Notes under the pieces: generated by a model
Database searches by the model: none
Seen by the model: only the letters and a program-made list of their open reading frames with translations
Told to the model about the DNA's origin: nothing
Source of the DNA: Nothopassalora personata
Lineage: Eukaryota > Ascomycota > Dothideomycetes > Mycosphaerellales > Mycosphaerellaceae
Reading direction: 5' to 3'
DNA length: 64,000 bases
NCBI GenBank assembly: GCA_033816765.1
Contig: CM066296.1
Span: 2,914,001-2,978,000, forward strand
In this document: positions 53,020-63,601 of the stretch, piece by piece
How the letters are laid out: each line of letters starts with the position of its first letter
How positions within the stretch are numbered: position 1 is the first letter of the stretch
Translations under genes and position numbers: made by a program

Positions 53020-53148
53020 TATATATACTGTATTACACTATTTCTATAGCTAGATAGTCTTACACCCTATAGCAATTTATAAGGGTTACTAATCCACCCT
53101 ATCGTTTCAAAAGCTTATACTCGTCAAATACCTATTTATAACAGATAT

Positions 53149-53281
53149 AACCTTTCATACTACAATGTGTACGCGCCATCCAACGACCTTCTGGCACTGT
53201 GAAAAGCATTGCTTTGAACTACCTCATTACATACACACTCCCGCGAAGCGCTTCGTGCAAAGCCGCCTCTCAACCCGACCA
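53149..53281. other. short host gap between Copia-A and the 2EXR-like gene
   Basis: 133 bp of host DNA holding the 3' end of the minus-strand gene at 53282. No other feature is seen. Confidence 0.6.
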
Positions 53282-53893
53282 TTACTTTTCAGGCAACTTG
53301 AGAGCGTTTGCTAACATGCTCCTAAATGCTCGAGTGTCGGACCCTCCAGCCTTCGCCGTGACCGAGGCAAATCGTCCCGTCACATCTTCCTCAGTGAAAT
53401 GGATCACATCCAACAACTCCCCCGCACGCTGTGTTCTTGCCTTCTCATGCATTTGAAGCATGCCCTGCATTAGGCTCACAAGCGACTTTGTGCTGTAGTA
53501 CTGTGAGGCAGCACACGGCAATTCAAGGCACTCCAACTTCGTGGCCTCTCTGAGTCGTACCAAACACTCCCTAACGTCCGCACCCCAAATCCATCTGACA
53601 TAGACCTTACGAAGGTGCTTAGTGTGCGCTCCAGCCACGCGCAGAAAGGCGAGCAAAGCGCCGTGCTGGGCGAAGACGAAGGTGTTGCTGCCGTAGAGGA
53701 TGGCGACCAGCTCGTTGTGGACCTGGCGGCAGCTGCGGAGAATGGCAGATCCACGCGCGTTGGTGGCGTGCAAGTCGGTCTCACCCGTTCCAGTGACGAC
53801 GATTTCGTCGTTATAGTCGATTGCGAGTTTGTATATCTCGTTGCGGATTTCTGCTGGGAGACTGAGGAAGTTGGTCGGAGCTGATTCCGCCAT
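53282..53893 (-). CDS. 2EXR/F-box-like domain protein
   Basis: A single-exon gene of 203 residues. The start (FLSLPAEIRNEIYKLAID, about residues 9-26) and SCRQVHNELVAILYGSNTFVF (about 55-75) are the two hallmarks of the F-box-like/2EXR proteins that are abundant in Dothideomycetes and other filamentous ascomycetes. Their molecular role is mostly unknown; some have F-box-type adaptor folds. No RIP damage is seen. It lies in a 1.2-kb host island between Copia-A (which ends 138 bp beyond its stop) and Copia-B (which starts 498 bp upstream of its ATG), so its expression may be affected by both. Confidence 0.8.
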   Translation of the reverse strand: MAESAPTNFLSLPAEIRNEIYKLAIDYNDEIVVTGTGETDLHATNARGSAILRSCRQVHNELVAILYGSNTFVFAQHGALLAFLRVAGAHTKHLRKVYVRWIWGADVRECLVRLREATKLECLELPCAASQYYSTKSLVSLMQGMLQMHEKARTQRAGELLDVIHFTEEDVTGRFASVTAKAGGSDTRAFRSMLANALKLPEK

Positions 53894-54386
53894 GTCGGTG
53901 TGATGTTTTGCTCGGCGGTCTGTTTCGTCTGATGGACTTTTAAGGATAGACTAGTGAGCTCGCATAATGTGCGAGGTTATAAGCTGCTGAAGCCTGCAGC
54001 ATGTGAATGTTTTAGCGAATGGTGGTGAATAAGGGTAGTCAGAGCTCCGAAACCCTGCGCTCACTCCTGTCTCGTTGTAATTCACGCTCTCACGAGCAAG
54101 CTGCCGCCTGATTCATCGGTGCCCTCTAGTTTCGTTCACATGTTCGTAATCGTAATGAATTATCAAGCCACCGTCTCATCGTGAGCAAAATAACTCGCCC
54201 CGGTCTGATGACCGAGCTTCGTAGTTTTGCGCTTCTTAATTGACTCACAACTGGCTTCCAGCTATGCTACTGATAACGTCGGTCGGCATGGTGCCCTGTT
54301 GAGGTCGGGAAGGGAGGAAATGACGGTTGAGAGGGCGGAAATGCTTGGCAACGGATCGAAGCGAACGCCGATCGAGTTACTCAGTC
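53894..54386. other. upstream region of the 2EXR-like gene
   Basis: Host DNA of ordinary composition that should include the promoter of the minus-strand gene. No further gene or clear motif is seen. Confidence 0.5.
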
Positions 54387-54391
54387 GAGTG

Positions 54392-54567
54392 TGTTGTGGA
54401 TCAGGTGACCAAGGTCCATGTTAGTCAGGACTTGGCACACACACACTATATTACACTGTTTTCTGTAGCTAGATAGTCTCACACCTTGTAGCAATTTATA
54501 AGGGTTACTGATCCACCCTATCGTTTTAATCTAGAAGCTTGTACTCGTCAAATACCTATATACAATA
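54392..54567 (+). repeat. Copia-B 5' LTR
   Basis: 176 bp, TGTTGTGG to ACAATA, preceded by GAGTG. Confidence 0.93.
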
Positions 54568-54582
54568 GGTTATAAGCCCGGG
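54568..54582 (+). other. Copia-B primer-binding site
   Basis: GGTTATAAGCCCGGG directly after the LTR, an initiator tRNA-Met anticodon-arm match with one RIP-type change. Confidence 0.7.
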
Positions 54583-55081
54583 TGCTCCTCTACCTATCTA
54601 ATTTGAAACCTGAATCGTTATCGAAGCTCTATTAAGGATTAGCTTGCCTTACTAGTAGACTTAACCCTACATTTGTTTTACGGATAACTACCTAATCGAT
54701 TTAAGAACTACTATAGGAGATCGGCACTAAGCACTAGTACTATAGTATAGCATCTAAAAGAGCTAGACTAGGTATAGAGTTTAGAAACAACACCTCTAGC
54801 AACCTAGTAAGATCCGCTAAGGACAACTAGGTGCTTAGGAAAGGCGTGTAGTTCTAGGCATAGAAATCTATGCTAATTAGCGCACTGCTAGAGAAGGATC
54901 TAGTTAGATACGTGATCTATAATCTAGACTAGGTTAACCCAAAGTACGCTCTAAATAGGGCAGCTTATAATTAACCCTAAGATACAACTAAGAATGTCTA
55001 AGATAAGACTACCTAGAATAAAGCCCCTTAGAACATTACTAGTAGTGTAGGATATAAAGCTACCTACAAGCGATAGAAGAA

Positions 55082-55830
55082 AGAGGACATGTAAGCATAT
55101 AGCATTATTATAGCTAGATTAGATTCTACCCTAAGGCTAAACTTTAGAGATATAGACAAGTTAGCTAAGGAATTATATAATTTAATTAAGGCAACATATA
55201 AGCTAGTTATTACAATTAATCTATATAACACTCTAAAGGCAGTTAGGCATATTAAACTAGATACTGTAAGACCTAATACATTGAAGTACTATAAAGACTT
55301 TTAAGCATAGGTAAATAATAATAAGACTACTATAGAGCAATTTATTAGATCTTCCCTAGTTAATAACAAGTTAAGGCTTAAATCCTTTTTTGTCCTCCTA
55401 GATAGCATCTATAGATTGTACTTTATTAAAGGTCTAAACTATATCGAATGGCTTAGGACATAGAGACATAACAATCCCCTAGAATTAACTACCCTAGAGA
55501 GAATGTTTACAACTCTTAGGAAGGAGTAAGTACCTACTACCTATAAGCCTAGCAATAGCTTTGTTAGAGTATTCTTAAGCAAGAATAATAATAAGTAGTG
55601 CATACAGTACTTACATAAGCATACTAACGCGAACTGCTATAAGTAGCATCTAGAGAAGAATCCTAGGAACAGGTCTAAGAAGGGTAAAGACACCCTAAAG
55701 AACAGGGTAAAGAAGGTAAAGGGCAGCAAATCCCCTAGGAAGAGGATTGCTATAGCAATTAATAACTAGTTAGACTTATTATCTAATTAGGAGCATAGCT
55801 CTAATAGTAATAGGGACTAGAGATAACTAC
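55082..55830 (+). pseudogene. Copia-B gag, RIP-inactivated
   Basis: One frame reads through as a helical gag (YSIIIARLDSTLRLNF onward) with TAG/TAA breaks. It ends in a degraded zinc knuckle near 55600-55650 (C, Tyr in place of the second C, H, C). Confidence 0.75.
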
Positions 55831-55899
55831 ATAGGAGGTCTAGAGCAGCTGTTGCAGTTGCATAACTAGTGTACATAGGAAGGATAGCAGCTACCGCAT

Positions 55900-58800
55900 T
55901 AAACCTAATATTAATAGACAAAGTCTATAATATAGGCACATCCTTCTATATCTATAATAATCTTATAGACCTTTAGAATGTTAGGCTAAGACTAAGGCCT
56001 ATATACTTCTTATAGGCCGTTAGGCAAGGATCTCTTATAACTAAAGGAGAATTAGAGTAGGTTATAAAGAACTATCTTAGCTAAGAGACTACCCTCCTCC
56101 TTTGTAATGTGCTTTACTTACTAGAGTTAGATGCGACACTAATCTCTACAGAACTCCTATATAAGAAACATAGAGTTTACCTAGATAGACTATCTAAAAT
56201 GTTGTTCTAGAAGGACAAGCCTATAGGCTTAGTTAAGATAATAAAAAATGTTATTGTCTTTAGGAACCTTAGGGTAAAGAGGGGTTCTAGGAAGGATGAA
56301 GACAGATTAGTACTAAAAGGACTTACTGCTCTTATATTTACTAAGCTAAGAACTAATACAGTTAGATAGCATTAAAGGCTTAGGCATATTAGGAGCACAT
56401 TACTCAATACTATAAAAGAAGCAGTTAAGGGCCTAGAAGATGTTAATACTGTAGAGTTAAGGCATTGTAAGACTTACAAGCTTACAAGGTTATAAAGAGT
56501 TGTTTTAAGAATCCCTAGGAGACCCGTACTAGAGGCATTAGATAAAATCTATACTAACCTAGTTAGTCTAATCACTCTACTCTCTTATAATAGTTACGTA
56601 TATTGCCTTATGCTTACGTGTGCTAAAACTAGGATAAGATGGTGCTTGCTACTTCTAAAGAAAAGTAATGCTCTAATAGCAATTAAGACTTAGCTTACTA
56701 TAATATAGAACCACTATAAGAAGAAACCTAAGATCTAGTTCTTAGATGGTAGTAGGGAATTCAACAATATTGAACTTAGAACACATGCCTAACATAAAGG
56801 AATTAGATGGGATTTTGTATTACTATACACACCTAAGTAGAATAGAATTGCTAAAGCTTCGAACAAAGTTATTATTAATAAGGCTAGAGCTATGCTTATA
56901 GACTCTAGCTTACTATAGAACCTCTAGCCCTAGGCTATGGATTTTGCATACTATATTACGAACCGCCTCTTTAACTTAGCAATAAAAAATGTACTATGGA
57001 TTAACTTTAAGAAGGACCTAGGCATTAATGTTAAAGAGATAGACTTAAGGAATGTAAGGAGGTTTAGATATAAAGCATACAAACATAACGACAATTACAC
57101 TAAGTCTAAAAAGTTCTCTATAAGGGCGGACATATAGTAGTATATAGGATTCTAGGGTAGTTCATTAACTAACTACCTACTATGGAAGCTATAGTAGGAG
57201 AAAGGAAAATAGGTCTATAAGATAACCTATTCCCCTATATAACTTTTAATAAAGATTTCTTATAGAACTCGCAATACTAAATCCCTGTAGGTAAGTAGGT
57301 TGCTTAGGGGGAGTAGATAGGGTAGACTATTAAGAGCTCCTAGCTTACTACTAGTAATAAGCATACTGTCCTAGATAACGAGATCACCTTCCTTAGACAT
57401 CCCTATAATAACCCTAAGGACCCTTACTATAAAGGTATTTATATGCCTTATAAAGGGCTATACGAGCTAGAAGCGAGTTACTAACCCTATAAACCTTTAA
57501 GGGGAGCTATGCAGCTAGAGGGGGAGCTACAGTAGTATAGTAACTAACCTAAAACACAAAGGGCTTCGCAATAAGACTCCCCTAACTAAGGTTAGTCTTA
57601 GGGGGAGCATAGGACAGAAGATTCACGTCTACTATTTAGAGACATATCCCCCTAGCTCTAGGAACAGTCTCCTATAGAGCACATCTAGCTCTAGGAACAA
57701 TCTCCTATAGAGCACACCTAGCTCTAGGAACAATCCCCTATAGAGCATAAGCCTTAGACTTTATAGTCTAAAGAACCACACTAAGAAGACATAGCCCTAG
57801 CTATGTAAGAAGACCCTAATTAGGCCATAACACCATTCTACCCTGCCCTACACATTAGTAAGAGGAAGAGAGATAGGACTTATAAGCCTATAAAGACTAA
57901 ATAAGCTAAGGTCTATCCTAAGCTAACTAGGAGAAGTTTAAGATAGAACAGATCCTATTATAATTATAGTAAACTTAAGAAAGTATTCGCTACAATAGCT
58001 ATAGATAATATAAAGAAGGGGAAGCTTACAGATCCTGCCACCCTAACTAAAGCATTAAACAGACCTAATAGAGCTAAATGGATTAGGGCAATTAGAAAGG
58101 AATTTAACTCCTTAGAAGACATAGAATATATTATATAGATCCTATTATAGAAAGTCCCTAAGGGTAGGAAACTGCTTATAGGAAAATAGGTCCTACACTA
58201 CAAGTATCTTCCTAATAGGTCTATTAAGAAGCGTAGAGCTAGATAGGTAGCAAAGGGATTTACTTAAAAGCAAGGGATAGACTATGTTAAAACCTTTACT
58301 CTAACCCTAAGGCCACTAACAAGCAGGATTCTCTTAGCTCTATGCATAGTTCTTAGCTAGAAGAGGAGATAGATTAATGTTGAAACAGCATTTATAAACC
58401 CTAACATTGATAGGCTATACCTTGGTATATCAAACCACTAGAAGGGGTAGAACTTATTAAGAAAGATCTATCTAATAAAGTCCTAGAAATCAAGAAGGGA
58501 CTATATAGATTGAAATAAGCTACAAACCTCTAGTACTATAATGCTAAGGAAGCTCTAGAAGAATTAGGCCTAAAGAGACTTAATTCTAATGCATGTCTTT
58601 TTTAGGGGGAGAATCTTTTAGTTCTTCTATATGTAGATGACTTTTAGATCTTTAGCGACAGTAATTAGAAGATTAAGGGGTTTATTGCTAGACTAAAGAA
58701 CAAGTACTCCATTAAAACTGTTAATACTAACCTTTTCCTAGGCATGCAACTAAAGAGTGAAAAGAATAGAGATCTACATGTCTCCTAAAAGCACTATGCT

Positions 58801-59560
58801 TTAGAGAAACTTTAGAAACATAGCCTAGACTTAGCTAAAAGTGTTAAGTATCCCCTTAACCGCCTGTATAAAGCTCATAAAGAGCAATACAATATATAGG
58901 ATTACAATCTATTCAACACATTAATTAGGGAACTCTAGTACCTAGCTAACTAGACTAGGCTAGATATCTCCTATGTAACAAACCACCTAGCCAAATTCTT
59001 AGCTAATCCTTTAGTAGAACATATTGCTACAGTAAAGCATGTTTAGAGATACATTGCTAGAACAATTAACAAGTGCCTAATCTTTAGAAAAACACAATCC
59101 CTAAAGCTAGAGATCTATATAGACTCTGATTTCTCTAGAGATCCAATAGGTAGATTAACCTTAGGACTCCTAGTTAAAATGGCTGGAAGTCCTATTATCT
59201 AGAAATCTAACCTATAGAAGGAGATAGTGCTATTAAGCACTAAAGCAGAGTATGTGGCCTTAACTGAATGCTATAGGGAAGTAATGTGGTTAAGAAATCT
59301 ACTCTATAAAACCTAGAAAATAACTAACTACAAAGCTTAAGCCTTTAAGATCTTTATAGATAACTAGTCTACTATTAAGCTAGTTAGAGATTACACTAAC
59401 TATAGAAGAACTAAGTATGTTAGACTAAGGAACCACTTTTATAGACATGCTTATAAAGAAGGCTTAATTATAGTTAAGTATATCCCTACTATATAGCAGC
59501 TTATAGATTGGCTCATAAAGCTAAAGTTACTAAACTACATTCTCTAAGGGAGGCTTCTAG
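55900..59560 (+). pseudogene. Copia-B pol: integrase, RT and RNase H, RIP-inactivated
   Basis: The order integrase before RT is the Ty1/copia order. The integrase C-terminal half is seen at 56740-56930 (LDGSREFNN, then a YTPKQN motif and RAMLIDS). An open stretch lies at 56937-57137. The RT box YVDD is at 58630-58641. The RNase H segment at about 59100-59330 reads DSDFSRDPIGR and LLSTKAEYVALTE, typical of copia. A 33-bp unit is repeated three times between integrase and RT. Confidence 0.85.
57651..57749 (+). repeat. three 33-bp tandem repeats in Copia-B pol
   Basis: The unit around AGCTCTAGGAACAATC occurs at 57651-57683, 57684-57716 and 57717-57749 with few changes. It is 11 codons long, so it keeps the frame. 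It lies in the linker between integrase and RT. Confidence 0.85.
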
Positions 59561-59884
59561 AGACTAACTACACTTTCATTTGTATATAGCAAGACCTTCA
59601 TTTGTTTATAAGTATTTATAAAGCAATATCTCATTTGTTTAGAGACAGTGGAGGAAAGTTTTTATTAGTTTTAAGGGCTAGATTTATTTAGGGTATCGCA
59701 TATCTTGCTATGCTTATGCAACTAGACTATAGAGAGGCCTACTTTAGAACCGCCTTTTAAGGCAAGATCTAGTTTATTATTATAGACTCTAATTTAGGGG
59801 AGCTATAGTATTAAAATAAAAGGAAATAGAGAAGTAGACCGCCCTTACTTATAACGGCCATTTTATTCTTTAGCCCTAACTAAA

Positions 59885-61020
59885 TCACTAAGACCTAATG
59901 CAAGTATACTATCTAGACTACTACTTGCTACTAAAACTACTAGAGCCTCTAGAACCCCTCTTATAGGAAGTCGAGTTTAATATAGCACCCTCCTAAAAGT
60001 CATTATTAGTGCCTAAGCGCTATAGGAACTAACGAATTAAGGTGGTAACCTTATCCTAAGAGAGGGAGTTAGAGAATAGGAGGCGAAGCTCTAGGAGGAC
60101 AGTTCTAGAACCATCACTAGGAGCCCTAGGGATGCTTAGGCGCCAGTCTATATCGCTAGGAATAAGCTAGGTAGGTAGTACCTAAAGACTATATCTAGAG
60201 GTACTTATACTAGGAGAGTATAGAACTAGAGATAGGAAGCCCTTACGTAGAGGACTGCTACGCATAATAGGAGGAGATCGACTATACTATACACTACCCT
60301 AGAATATAGCACTAGCGGAGCGAGTATAACCTACACTAGGCTACTAGTAGGTTCTAGATAGACTAGCGGCACTCTACTATAGGGTCCGTAGAGAGAAGAA
60401 GCTACACTTGTCGTAATGATTGTTAAGAGCGTAGTTAGTACAGCAGCCCTTAAACTATCCTAGAATAGTGTAGTAACTAGAAAAGGGAAGGTTAGATCTC
60501 TCCTTGTAGCAGTTATAGGCGCTGCCGAAGTGCTAAACAAGATGGTCTATAGCGGAAGCCCACAAGGTAGGAAGGTAGTTCTAACCACTATTAAGGTTTA
60601 TAGTAATAGTGTTAGAAATACAACCTTAAGGGTCGACTGTTATATAATCAAAATCCTAGGTAGCCGCGTTAATCTAACCCTAGTTCGGTAGATTAGTAAT
60701 ACTACCCTTAGTAGTTAGAAGCTTCTTCTTATAGAAGGTAACCTTAAGGGATGCTATAGTAAGCTATAAGGTTATATTCTTCTTAGTGATCTTACGCCTA
60801 CTCTCGATAATCTACTTAACTAGTCTAAGTGCCTTAATAAGAGTCTCACGCTTAGAGATCCTACTAGATGTAGGTAGACCCTTTCTACTATTACTAGGAG
60901 GACGCTTATTAGGATCTTAATCGTTACTAGAGCTAGATCCACTACTAAAGACATTGCTAGTACTACTAAACTAGTTTATAGGAGTCCACTTAACAACATC
61001 TACTATAATGCTACTTACAA
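59885..61020 (-). pseudogene. Copia-B antisense accessory ORF, RIP-inactivated
   Basis: One minus-strand frame runs for about 378 codons, interrupted almost only by TAG/TAA, to a TGA at 59887-59885. Readable parts include VDVVKWTPIN, a Ser/Asn/Pro-rich stretch, SKRETLIKALRLVK and DIDWRLSIPRAPSDG. It lies between the RNase H end and the 3' LTR, opposite in strand to gag-pol, like the antisense ORFs of G1, G3 and G4 but with no visible sequence similarity to them. The start codon is uncertain. No domain is recognised. It could instead be a remnant of another insertion, but no LTR or duplication marks such an edge. Confidence 0.5.
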
Positions 61021-61481
61021 GTTAGCAATACCCTTAAAACACCATTACATATACAGCATACCTTGCTAAAAGCTTCTTAAAAAGCTTTGAGAATAGGTGT
61101 GTAGTAGTTATTAGGGTGTGTAAGTGTGTGTAGTAGTCCAAAAAAAGGGGGAAGAGAGGTGTAAAGTGGTATAAAGTAGAGAGAGTTGTTCGGTGAAGAA
61201 CTAGCTTCTTTTATGCGTACCTACGAGGTTTGTGCGTTACTACCTAGCTAGACCTTCTTAAGCCGAGAGAACCTTCTGTTTACTTCTAAAAGCGGAAAGA
61301 TAAGGCCTAAGTGTGTCTAAGAGTAGGTCTCTTATATATGCAAATCTGACAAGATCACTGTCCTTAGCATGTGCTTGCTTATGGCAGAAACCTGGTATCT
61401 AGAACTAGTAAAGGTGTTCGAGACTAATACAGCAACATAGGTAATATTAAGTTGATTAGACTGTCTTTATAGTAGTCAGTC

Positions 61482-61492
61482 TAAAGGGGGAG
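61482..61492 (+). other. Copia-B polypurine tract
   Basis: AAAGGGGGAG directly before the 3' LTR, the plus-strand primer for reverse transcription. The same tract precedes the Copia-A 3' LTR. Confidence 0.75.
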
Positions 61493-61668
61493 TGTTATAG
61501 ATTAGGTAACCAAGGTCTATATTAGTCAGGACTTAGCACACACACACTATATCACACTGTTTTCTATAGCTAGATAGTCTCACACCTTGTGGCAATTCAT
61601 GAGGGTTACTAATCCACCCTATCGTTTCAATCTAGAAGCTTGTACTCGTCAAATACCTATATACAACA
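61493..61668 (+). repeat. Copia-B 3' LTR
   Basis: 176 bp, TGTTATAG to ACAACA. It keeps the CA end that the 5' copy has lost to TA. GAGTG follows. Confidence 0.93.
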
Positions 61669-61831
61669 GAGTGCACCGCACCTGCACGCCTTTCTCCACC
61701 TCTGAAATACTGACGGGCAAACCCCTTTCTGCGGCCTTCGCGTGGCCTTTTGGATGCCTCTTGAGGGGTGTTCCCTGATTATCCAGACTTGCTGTCACGT
61801 CCACCATCTGATCCCGGTACACCTCACGTGC

Positions 61832-62262
61832 TTACAAGAATTCGATCTGATAGCACTCGAGCTCGACAAACTCTAGACCAAGTTCACCCGTGATACCGAC
61901 GCCTTCCACTGGACTGAATGGCATCTGCCAGGAGCGCCTTAGCTGCACCAGATAAAAGCGTTGCATCACCTGCGTAGAGCGCAAGAAGATTGGAATTATT
62001 GCCAGCGATTCCGAGCTCACAATCCTGAGCCAGATTCGAAGTGCAGTCAGCATTTCCACATTCTCCCCTTAAAGATGAAGAATGATGTGGCACTTGGTGG
62101 CGAGACTGCATTGTAGGAGCTCTTCTCTCAGGGCGCGACAAACGTGGAGAGCTCCAGGACGGTAGCAGCGTCGTGGTTTGGATCTGCGGTAGGTGCTCAT
62201 GATTTGATTCCTTGAGTCCGCCAATTTTGCTTGAAATTTCAGCTGGCAAGTTAAGGAGGCTG
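61832..62262 (-). pseudogene. broken 2EXR/F-box-like gene
   Basis: Minus-strand pieces in different frames together resemble the family seen at 53282-53893. LLNLPAEISSKIGGL lies near 62250-62210. GALHVCRALREELL, then a stop, then the segment ending GLEFVELECYQIEFL (stop at 61832), lie in another frame. The space between the LPAEI motif and the CRALREE motif is shorter than usual. A deletion plus a frameshift, or an unrecognised intron, would explain it. There is no RIP bias. Confidence 0.5.
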
Positions 62263-62978
62263 CGCTTCTATGAGGTCGTCAGAAAAGATCAATTCAGCCA
62301 GAATAGTGGTATATCGTCCCGCCTACCTGGTAGGTCTTCTTATCTTCCAACAGCACGCGGAGGTGTTGGGAGGCAGCTGCGAAGTCCTTTGTATGGCCAT
62401 CTGCTTGCAGGCCCGGCTCGAAGTCTCGTCCCCATCTTTGCGGAATTGAGGTTCTGTCGCGGAAAACTAGAGGGGGTGCAAGTTTTGTTGATCCTTTGGA
62501 GACCTATACGACGTTTCAGGTCTTAGTGAGATCGCATTCGGACGACAAGGATGTTTGCCTCCGCATGTGAAAGCCGAGGATTTGAAAGCCACCCTCTCAT
62601 GCAGCAGATTTATAACACCACTACCTCCCTTTTCTGGCTGTTCTGCGTTCTCACAACCCTTCCTGCATTGGTCTTGCAGCGCAGACCAGTCGCAACGGTC
62701 GTAGGATGGATCTGGCCTCCGTGATTGTACTTACAAAGGCCACTTCAGGAATCCACAAGGACGACCTGCAAAGACACGACTGTGTCTCATACTACGTGGG
62801 GTCGTGCTGTGCCGCAAGGTGACGCACTTCAGACGCCTCGCATGCATCAGGCCGGCCACAACACTTGTTGACCGCGTCTGTCTCGATTTCTGAGCAGGTA
62901 CTTAACATCGCAGAATGTTCCCTGCAGCGTTGTTGCAATTGCAAATTGCGTAGGCGTTTCTCCGAAGGTCTCGTAGTT
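62263..62978. other. host region with no resolved gene
   Basis: Ordinary composition, with short ORFs on both strands (for example 62263-62526 plus) and no domain. It may contain upstream exons of the gene suggested at 62979-63601, but I cannot place them. Confidence 0.4.
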
Positions 62979-63601
62979 CGCTGCCACTGTTCTCTCCTAC
63001 CTCGAAGCATTCCGAGCGCAAGACATCCGGGATGAGTATTTAGACAACCTGCTTGCCAGGTACGCTGGCAACAGTCATGGCGATGACGACATGGACGGTA
63101 TGCACCAAGTGTTGCGCGATGAAGATCCGTTTGGGTATTGCATATTCTGCTGGAGCAAGAGGCTCGTGACTCCTATCAAAGGTAATTGTTCTGTACAAGA
63201 ATTTCTTCAACCACCCGTGCTAGATGTTACGGCCATAAAGGAGAGATTCGAAGGATACCAAGAGCAATCGATAATAATGGTCCCCAGGAAGCTCGCTGCT
63301 GTTAACGACGAGCATGTCACAGGCGATTCGTCAAGCTCTCGCATTCGTGGCACTGCAGGATCGCAGGGCAAATGTCCTGCAGTTCTGCCGACAACGAAGC
63401 GGGTACTCGTACGAGTCGTACTTCGAAAACGAAGCGAATCGTGTCGATCAGAGACAGGACGAGAGGACGTTCCGCGTGCTAGAAGGCTCCGAGTTCCGCA
63501 GGATGTATCCTCGCAAACGGGACGATGAGGACCAGAACAACGACTCTGACGAGGACTATGCAGAAGTCTTCGTTGAAGGCGGTAGACACCCTGTAGACTA
63601 G
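62979..63601 (+). CDS. possible multi-exon gene, exons only partly resolved
   Basis: A plus-strand frame from an acceptor-like TAG at 62976-62978 reads FAATVLSYLEAFRAQDIRDE and continues open past MDGMHQVLRDEDPFGYCIF to at least 63300. A second frame at 63314-63601 (QALAFVALQDRRANVLQF, then a charged acidic tail DEDQNNDSDEDYAEVF and a stop) looks like a terminal exon. An intron must join them if they belong together. GTAATT at 63182 is a candidate donor, but I found no acceptor that gives the right phase. No family is recognised. Confidence 0.35.

Larger units (their letters stand above)
4706..53143 (+). mobile_element. Copia-A: host LTR retrotransposon containing the whole nested cluster
   Basis: The 5' LTR (4706-4879) and the distant 3' LTR (51106-53143, interrupted by a DNA transposon) are flanked by the same 5-bp duplication GATAT (4701-4705 and 53144-53148). 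They therefore come from one insertion event. Its own sequence survives only at 4706 to about 6095 (LTR, primer site, gag) and 50652-53143 (3' region and LTR). Compared with Copia-B, about 5.2 kb of pol is missing, so a deletion accompanied or followed the nested insertions. The remaining coding sequence is destroyed by RIP-like changes. Confidence 0.9.
51106..53143 (+). repeat. Copia-A 3' LTR interrupted by a pogo-type transposon
   Basis: The LTR parts are 51106-51153 and 53022-53143. Together they equal one LTR of about 170 bp. The end TATAACA is followed by the GATAT duplication that matches 4701-4705. Confidence 0.9.
54392..61668 (+). mobile_element. Copia-B: RIP-degraded Ty1/copia element, full length
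   Basis: Two 176-bp LTRs (54392-54567 and 61493-61668) with the 5-bp duplication GAGTG (54387-54391 and 61669-61673). Order: LTR, initiator-tRNA primer site, gag, integrase, RT, RNase H, an antisense ORF, 3' region, polypurine tract, LTR. At 7,277 bp it is longer than a typical copia element because of about 1.9 kb between the RNase H end and the 3' LTR. Confidence 0.93.
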
